In this document: piece after piece, positions 59,239 through 64,000 of the stretch
Position numbering within the stretch: position 1 is the stretch's first letter
Layout of the letters: every line of letters starts with the position of its first letter
The notes under the pieces: model-generated
Databases searched by the model: none
Seen by the model: the letters and a program-made list of their open reading frames with translations, nothing else
What the model was told of the DNA's origin: nothing
Position numbers and translations under genes: made by a program
Source: Siansivirga zeaxanthinifaciens CC-SAMT-1
GTDB taxonomy: Bacteria > Bacteroidota > Bacteroidia > Flavobacteriales > Flavobacteriaceae
NCBI RefSeq assembly: GCF_000941055.1
Contig: NZ_CP007202.1
Span: 1,670,001-1,734,000 of the forward strand
Length of the DNA: 64,000 nt
Direction of reading: 5' to 3'

Positions 59239-61770
59239 TTATCCCCTTAAAATTCCTTTAGCACTCTCGTTTTGAGTTGAATCCAAATCATCAGTTAAAC
59301 CTGAGTTTTGTAATAAATCTGCACAAATTGGTCTTAAACTATCGAAGCTCGGATTCTCAACAATAATCTGCTTTCCTCTGTTAAGAAGACTTCTTGCTGC
59401 GTTTCTATCTTTCCATTGAATTGAATCAAAATCTCTATCGAAGCTGTATATCAGTCCCATAGCGTGCTCAAGCTTCTCTAATTCAAATGCCAAATGATTA
59501 ATTATTTCAATAAGCTGAGGAGTGTTTTTACTATCCTTATCTCTAATAGCTTGCTCAACATCAGGTTTTATTTTATTAACTATCTGAGTTGTTTGCTCAT
59601 TTCCTTTTTCTCTATTGATCTCTTCGAGATTGTGGAAAGCCTCTTTTAATTCCTTTTCTAACTCAGGCCACTCTCTGTCTCCAAGTAATTTATCAACCAC
59701 TTTTAGTGATTTTCTTAAATTGGAAAGAGCTTGCTGTTTAGTATCGGTATCATCTTTGGAACTTTCAAAAAGTTTTTTTCCTTCCTGAATTTCCTTTTCT
59801 GCTTTATCTAGTTCTTCCGAACTGATCCCTTTTCTTTTAAGCTCGTTTACGCTTGATAAACCCTTTTTAAATTCATTATCCAACCAAGCAGTTTCAACAT
59901 GATCTGTTACAGTTTCACATTCAAAATCGTATTCAAAATCAATTGCTGTAAAATATGCTTTACCTGTTATCTTTTGGGACTTGTCAATGTTAACTGTTAT
60001 ATCTACATCAGTATTTTCAGGTAAAAGAGCAGGGAAATCGTTTCCAGTAATGTAAATAGTATTTACGTGGTGATTATGAATAGCCCTCGAACCCTCAGCT
60101 CCGTGCTCTCCTTGGAAAATAGAAATTTCCAAATAGTCACTTTCCATTCCTGGACGAATTTGTCTTGGTGTCTTTAAGTTATTTATTGCCCCGATGGCAG
60201 GTAGAGATTTATTCTTTTCTAATCCCGGAACTGTTCTGAAAACGACTTTTCCGGAGTTAATATCCTGAATCTCTATACCCATATTGTAAGGTAAAGTAGC
60301 TGAACCTACTACTGATCCTTGTATTACATTAAATGAGTTTGGTTCGCATTCAAGAAGATTACCTTTGTCGTCATAAAGGGTTACATCAAACACATTGGTT
60401 TTACCTTCGGTGAGTTGTACATCTATAACTTCACCAAGGGTGTTAATTTCAACTTTACCACTTGCCCATGCGTTATCACCTCTTTTTATTTCAGCAAAAA
60501 CTTTTTCAGGAATAGTTCCTTCAGTCTTATCTTCTAAAATCTTAACAGTTACAAACTCTTCTGTTTCTACTGTAGAAGCTTCATGACCAATTTCTAATTG
60601 AATTTTTGTCTTATCTCTAGTTTGATCTTTGATTTCTTCGGATAATTCTACGGTCGAAGCATATAAAGCAGCTCCGGTTGAAACTACTGTCATAGGATCA
60701 ACACTTGTGTCTGGCTTGCAAATTTGCTTCTCCAACATTTCCCTTACGATAGGGGATAAAGTTGGACCACCTACAAGAATTAGAGAGTCTAAAGAAGAAC
60801 CTTGTAAATTATTTCTACTTAAAAGAGTTACTGCACAATCAATTGCTTTTTGAAAAACAGGAGCCAACACTTCTTTTAACTGATCCTGAGTTACTGTTAA
60901 GTCTATCTCAATTTCTTCACCATTATCATCTTCACCACAATCACCCGGATCAACATAAATGTTATGAGAAGAATTGAATGAAAGGTTGTTTTTAATTTCC
61001 TCAGCAAAGAATTTTAAAGCACCCCTGTATTCAGCTTTTTTAGCATCATCACTTAGAATACCATCAATCTCATAATTTTTCTGAATATGAGGAATGATTA
61101 ATTGATCAACGACAGCATAATCAAGATTTTTACCTCCTAAATAATTATCCCCTTCGGTATCAATTACCTTCATGATACCTTCTTCAACTTTCAATAAAGC
61201 TGCATCAAAAGTTCCCCCTCCGTAATCAAAAACAAGCCAAAAACCATCTTTCTTTTTACTATCTAATCCATAAGCCATGGATGCTGCAACTGGTTCTTGA
61301 AGAACTTCTACGTGGTCAAACCCTGCAAGCTTCGCTGCTTTTCTTGTAGCATCAATTTGGTTATTTTTAAATGCAGCAGGTACTGTAATAACAGCAGCAT
61401 TAATATTTTCATCACTTACATACTCCTTCAACCTTTTAAGAACTTCAGCTGATAATTCTTCGGATGTTAAATCTTTAGAAATGTTAGTACTGTGATAAGT
61501 TTTATCAGTACCCATAGTTCTTTTGAATTCTACAAAGGCATTTAAAGGAGCGTTTTTGGCAAGAGACTTTAAACTATCAGAACGATAGGATCTATATGCA
61601 GCATCACCAACCAAGACACTTCCTTTTTTATTATAAGCTACACAAGAAGGGCTAGTATCTTTTTGAGTATCCAAAGATTTGATGATCTTAACTTCTCCTT
61701 TGTCGATTCTTGAGATAGCTGAATTTGTTGTCCCTAAATCTATCCCGTAGTCAATTTTTGTCCTTGCCAT
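59239..61770 (-). CDS. Hsp70/DnaK-family protein with extended C-terminus
   Basis: An 843-aa Hsp70 relative, about 200 residues longer than DnaK. The ATPase domain is intact: DYGIDLGTTNSAIS (phosphate 1), LVFDYGGGTFDAALL (phosphate 2) and SLILVGGPTLSPIVREML (adenosine). The beta substrate domain (about 385-600) is divergent, and residues 620-843 are helical coiled coil. It is not the housekeeping DnaK. One base from the kinase-AAA gene and 12 bp from the upstream coiled-coil gene; no DnaJ or GrpE is encoded here. Confidence 0.9.
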   Translation of the reverse strand: MARTKIDYGIDLGTTNSAISRIDKGEVKIIKSLDTQKDTSPSCVAYNKKGSVLVGDAAYRSYRSDSLKSLAKNAPLNAFVEFKRTMGTDKTYHSTNISKDLTSEELSAEVLKRLKEYVSDENINAAVITVPAAFKNNQIDATRKAAKLAGFDHVEVLQEPVAASMAYGLDSKKKDGFWLVFDYGGGTFDAALLKVEEGIMKVIDTEGDNYLGGKNLDYAVVDQLIIPHIQKNYEIDGILSDDAKKAEYRGALKFFAEEIKNNLSFNSSHNIYVDPGDCGEDDNGEEIEIDLTVTQDQLKEVLAPVFQKAIDCAVTLLSRNNLQGSSLDSLILVGGPTLSPIVREMLEKQICKPDTSVDPMTVVSTGAALYASTVELSEEIKDQTRDKTKIQLEIGHEASTVETEEFVTVKILEDKTEGTIPEKVFAEIKRGDNAWASGKVEINTLGEVIDVQLTEGKTNVFDVTLYDDKGNLLECEPNSFNVIQGSVVGSATLPYNMGIEIQDINSGKVVFRTVPGLEKNKSLPAIGAINNLKTPRQIRPGMESDYLEISIFQGEHGAEGSRAIHNHHVNTIYITGNDFPALLPENTDVDITVNIDKSQKITGKAYFTAIDFEYDFECETVTDHVETAWLDNEFKKGLSSVNELKRKGISSEELDKAEKEIQEGKKLFESSKDDTDTKQQALSNLRKSLKVVDKLLGDREWPELEKELKEAFHNLEEINREKGNEQTTQIVNKIKPDVEQAIRDKDSKNTPQLIEIINHLAFELEKLEHAMGLIYSFDRDFDSIQWKDRNAARSLLNRGKQIIVENPSFDSLRPICADLLQNSGLTDDLDSTQNESAKGILRG

Positions 61771-61782
61771 ATATTGTGATTT

Positions 61783-62724
61783 TTAATTCTGTGAAACTTC
61801 AACTTGTGCTCTTTGAATAAGAATACCATTAAAGTTGACTTGTGGTTTAATAATTTTAGTAATGATTTTCTTGCCTTTTTCAAGGTTGTCATCTTCTAAG
61901 AAGTTGATAACGTCCAAGTTCATACGATCCTCATAATCCTTATTTAAAAGATTAACCATTTCGTAACCATTTGCTGCAAAATTTGCTTGAATCCTTTCAA
62001 TTCCTTTTTCTAAAGGCTTTAATCCCTTGGTACCTTCATCCATTCGTGAAATATTCTTTTGCATTCTGACAATCTCGTCCGCAACTTTTAAAGCTAAAGA
62101 GTGATCTTCCTTTTCAGGTGTAGAGCTTGATGGAGTTGAACTTGATTCTGCTTGTTGTATTTTCAATTGGGACTCTAAAACTTCAACAAGCTTACTATCC
62201 AATTTGATACTTTCTTCTTCAAGCGATTTCTTTGTGTTGTTTATTTGCGATTCAACATCGGTTTTACTCGAAGTAATTCTTTTCCCAAGAAGCCAAAAAA
62301 TAACACCGCCAATTAGTAAAGTAGCTAGCGTACCAATTATCCAGTACAATCTGTTTTTATCTACATCACTATTTAAAGCGGAAATTTTGCTATCAGCAAT
62401 ATCTCCGGTTTCCTGAATTTTCGTACCTAAGTCCTTAGAAATAGCAACAATATTATTTCCATTGGTGCTTACGATATTAGAAACACTATCAAGTTTTCCT
62501 TTTAAGGACTGGTTTTCCTGATTGAGTTTAGAAATAGCATTACCTTTTTCAATCAATGAATTCCTTTGAACTTGGTACTTATCACTTAACTTTTCGATTT
62601 CAATTGATTGTTCTTTTAATTGCTGTTTAAGAGATGTTACCTCTACGTTTATCAAGCTGTCACTTTGAGCCACGGCTACAAATGACGATAAACCTATAAT
62701 TGTTCCTAGTATTACTTTTTTCAT
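61783..62724 (-). CDS. Exported coiled-coil, single-pass membrane protein
   Basis: A 313-aa protein: signal peptide (MKKVILGTIIGLSSFVAVAQ), periplasmic coiled coil (about 25-115), membrane helix (YWIIGTLATLLIGGVIFWLL, about 130-150) and a cytoplasmic coiled-coil C-terminus (about 155-313). This transmembrane rod could link a periplasmic signal to the cytoplasmic Hsp70/kinase proteins. No family recognised. Start overlaps the stop of the CFI-box gene by 1 bp. Confidence 0.7.
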   Translation of the reverse strand: MKKVILGTIIGLSSFVAVAQSDSLINVEVTSLKQQLKEQSIEIEKLSDKYQVQRNSLIEKGNAISKLNQENQSLKGKLDSVSNIVSTNGNNIVAISKDLGTKIQETGDIADSKISALNSDVDKNRLYWIIGTLATLLIGGVIFWLLGKRITSSKTDVESQINNTKKSLEEESIKLDSKLVEVLESQLKIQQAESSSTPSSSTPEKEDHSLALKVADEIVRMQKNISRMDEGTKGLKPLEKGIERIQANFAANGYEMVNLLNKDYEDRMNLDVINFLEDDNLEKGKKIITKIIKPQVNFNGILIQRAQVEVSQN

Positions 62725-64000
62725 TATTTCTTTTTCTTAATAAGCTTTACAAATTGATCCAATGATCTACGGATAGCATTATTTATGCTCTGTTTATTTT
62801 CAAGTTTTTCAACAAGTTTAGGTGAGTACTTATAGTAAAACTTAATGAACTGTTTTCCTAGATAGAACTTATCTAGAAACTCATCTCTAAATTTCCGTAA
62901 TTCAAGAACCTGTGGATGGTCGTAGTCTCCATAAGCCATTGTTGCGATATAACAACCGCCACTTGAAGATGAACTACTGCTAGAAGAACTGTAACTAGAA
63001 CTTGAAGCAGACCTCATTTGCCTTCGCACAGTTTCTAATTGAGTATTCATGCCTTTAATAGTGGATTTGTTGTCATTGAACCTTCTTCTTGTTTCATAGT
63101 TCATATCTAACGCATCCAACATGTTTATTACTTCAACTGCATCAGAAACAACCCCAGGAAGGAGTAGAAGTTTCGAGCGGTTATATTCTAATCCACTTTG
63201 AGCTTCATTTACAACTTCTATCAACATACCTAGTGCATTTCCGACAACTGCACTGCTAATCCCTAAATAGAGTTCATCATCGGAGCCAAGAACACCCCTA
63301 ATTGACTGCAATTTGTATTTACATCCACTAACCAATGATTTAGCATTACTTATAGTGTCTGATTGGTTTTGGAAATTACTTAGCTTATTTGTAATGTATT
63401 CAAGGTCTTCTTTTATAGGAGCAGATTGAGCCCATTCTTCCATGCCTTCGATATTCTCTCTAATTCTATCCTTTGTTTGAGAGCCAATTGCTATCGAATC
63501 AGCATATTTAAGAAGCTTCAATCCTTCATTACTTGGATCTTTTGAATCCTTCCATGCCTGAAAATAATCAATACCACATTGCATAATTTCTTTAGCAAGG
63601 TTATCTGCAATCATTTTGAATTTCAGATCACTTGCTCCCAACATGGATTTTATAGAAGCTAAGTCTTCCTTACTATCAACAAATAACTTTAAACCAAAAT
63701 CATAAGCTTTGAATTTGTCTTGTTTTCTTCTGCTTTTGGCACTTTCTATTCGAGCTTCTAAGTTGTGAATAGGCTTTTCAGTAAACTTCTTAGAGATGTA
63801 CTTTTTCGTTTCTGAATTACATCCACTGAAAAGCTTAGCTGTACTGGCTAAAGTATATTTCCCATTAAGTTGCGATAAAAGTGTATCGACCAGTTTTTCT
63901 GCTTGTTTCTTGTTGTCAATAGAATAGGTTTGATCTGCTACGGAATGAACAAAATCGGCAAAACTATCTGAATCAAGTAGTTTAAACTTTAAAGAAATTC
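62724..64000 (-). CDS. CFI-box-CTERM protein, start outside the window
   Basis: The frame stays open from the stop at 62724-62726 to the window edge, so the ATG at 63644 is internal and at least 425 residues are present. The C-terminal 70 residues carry a CFI-box-type motif: GGCYIATMAYGDYDHPQVLE, LRKFRDEFL and YYKYSPKLVE, preceded by a Ser-rich linker of about 20 residues. The visible upstream part is helical and soluble. CFI-box domains are of unknown function and are often found in stress and defence-like operons. It is the most upstream visible gene of the Hsp70/kinase operon. Confidence 0.75.
   Translation of the reverse strand, partial: ISLKFKLLDSDSFADFVHSVADQTYSIDNKKQAEKLVDTLLSQLNGKYTLASTAKLFSGCNSETKKYISKKFTEKPIHNLEARIESAKSRRKQDKFKAYDFGLKLFVDSKEDLASIKSMLGASDLKFKMIADNLAKEIMQCGIDYFQAWKDSKDPSNEGLKLLKYADSIAIGSQTKDRIRENIEGMEEWAQSAPIKEDLEYITNKLSNFQNQSDTISNAKSLVSGCKYKLQSIRGVLGSDDELYLGISSAVVGNALGMLIEVVNEAQSGLEYNRSKLLLLPGVVSDAVEVINMLDALDMNYETRRRFNDNKSTIKGMNTQLETVRRQMRSASSSSYSSSSSSSSSSGGCYIATMAYGDYDHPQVLELRKFRDEFLDKFYLGKQFIKFYYKYSPKLVEKLENKQSINNAIRRSLDQFVKLIKKKK

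Larger units (their letters stand above)
7171..64000. mobile_element. Integrated prophage-like element, left end at tRNA-Arg, right end outside window
   Basis: The left boundary is set by the serine recombinase that overlaps the tRNA-Arg 3' half. The element then carries a repressor/Cro-like switch, replication-type genes, a very large methyltransferase and helicase, a packaging-type ATPase, a restriction/abortive-infection island, and a dense operon of membrane-anchored virion-like and lysis proteins. G+C is visibly higher than in the flanking chromosome. No tail, terminase, portal, relaxase or conjugation genes are seen. The distal attachment site (a second copy of the tRNA 3' part) was not found up to 64000, so whether 55.8-64 kb belongs to the element is unproven. 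Confidence 0.75.

Noticed and set aside
55000-64000. Right attachment site (copy of the tRNA-Arg 3' part)
   Set aside because: No match to the tRNA sequence around 7190-7207 was seen up to the window end, so no right border is called.

Overview
The window comes from a member of the Bacteroidota, most likely a marine-type Flavobacteriaceae. The reasons are the AT-rich sequence, the gene order folP / DUF1599 / DoxX (BT_3928-like) / ABC permease / tpiA / prmA / clpS, promoters of the TTTG-N19-21-TAnnTTTG type, and the general lack of Shine-Dalgarno sequences. Bases 1-7133 are ordinary chromosome: the start of folP, a co-directional run from a DUF1599 protein to clpS, and a minus-strand trio of a DUF2892 protein and two YeeE/YedE-type sulfur-transport membrane proteins.

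At 7134-7207 lies a tRNA-Arg(ACG). An integrated element starts directly in its 3' half and runs to the right past the window end. Its left border is a large serine recombinase whose C-terminal codons are the tRNA itself. Next come a repressor / Cro-like divergent switch (9.6-10.6 kb), an early region with a winged-helix replication-type protein and a glycosyltransferase (10.7-14.2 kb), and a rightward operon (14.5-27.2 kb). That operon encodes a 1367-aa adenine methyltransferase with a sliding-clamp-like middle part, a 1421-aa SNF2-type helicase, several helical accessory proteins, a DnaA-C-terminus-like protein, a viral packaging-type (A32/HerA-like) ATPase and a small adenine methyltransferase.

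A defence island follows (27.2-41.6 kb): a type I restriction-modification operon with an extra half-size specificity gene, DUF3644, DUF2188, AlbA_2/Schlafen-like and YgjP-like companions; then, on the minus strand, a PD-(D/E)xK nuclease, a DUF2779 nuclease and an AbiEi/AbiEii-type pair behind three 46-bp operator-like repeats.

From 41.95 to 55.8 kb is a tight rightward operon of about 26 small genes that reads as a virion and lysis module. It holds a beta-rich candidate capsid protein followed by a strong terminator, at least ten small proteins each with one membrane segment, several cell-wall-active domains fused to a membrane anchor (SH3b, peptidoglycan-binding, M15 peptidase) plus an amidase and an HExxH protein, a holin/spanin-like lysis set, and a fibre with three phage-fibre repeats. 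I see no terminase, portal, tape-measure, baseplate, relaxase or type IV secretion gene. The best single explanation is an integrated tailless phage with an internal membrane (the style of PRD1/PM2 or the Bacteroidota phage SSIP-1), carrying a large defence cargo. This is inference from gene content.

The right end (55.8-64 kb, minus strand) is a compact operon unlike the rest: a CFI-box protein (open at the window end), a signal-peptide/coiled-coil membrane protein, an 843-aa Hsp70, a protein kinase fused to an AAA+ ATPase, a TerB-like protein, a DUF6804 membrane protein, a CpXC zinc protein and a small HTH regulator. I recognise the domains but know of no named system with this set. The second attachment site was not seen, so this operon may be phage cargo or lie beyond the element.
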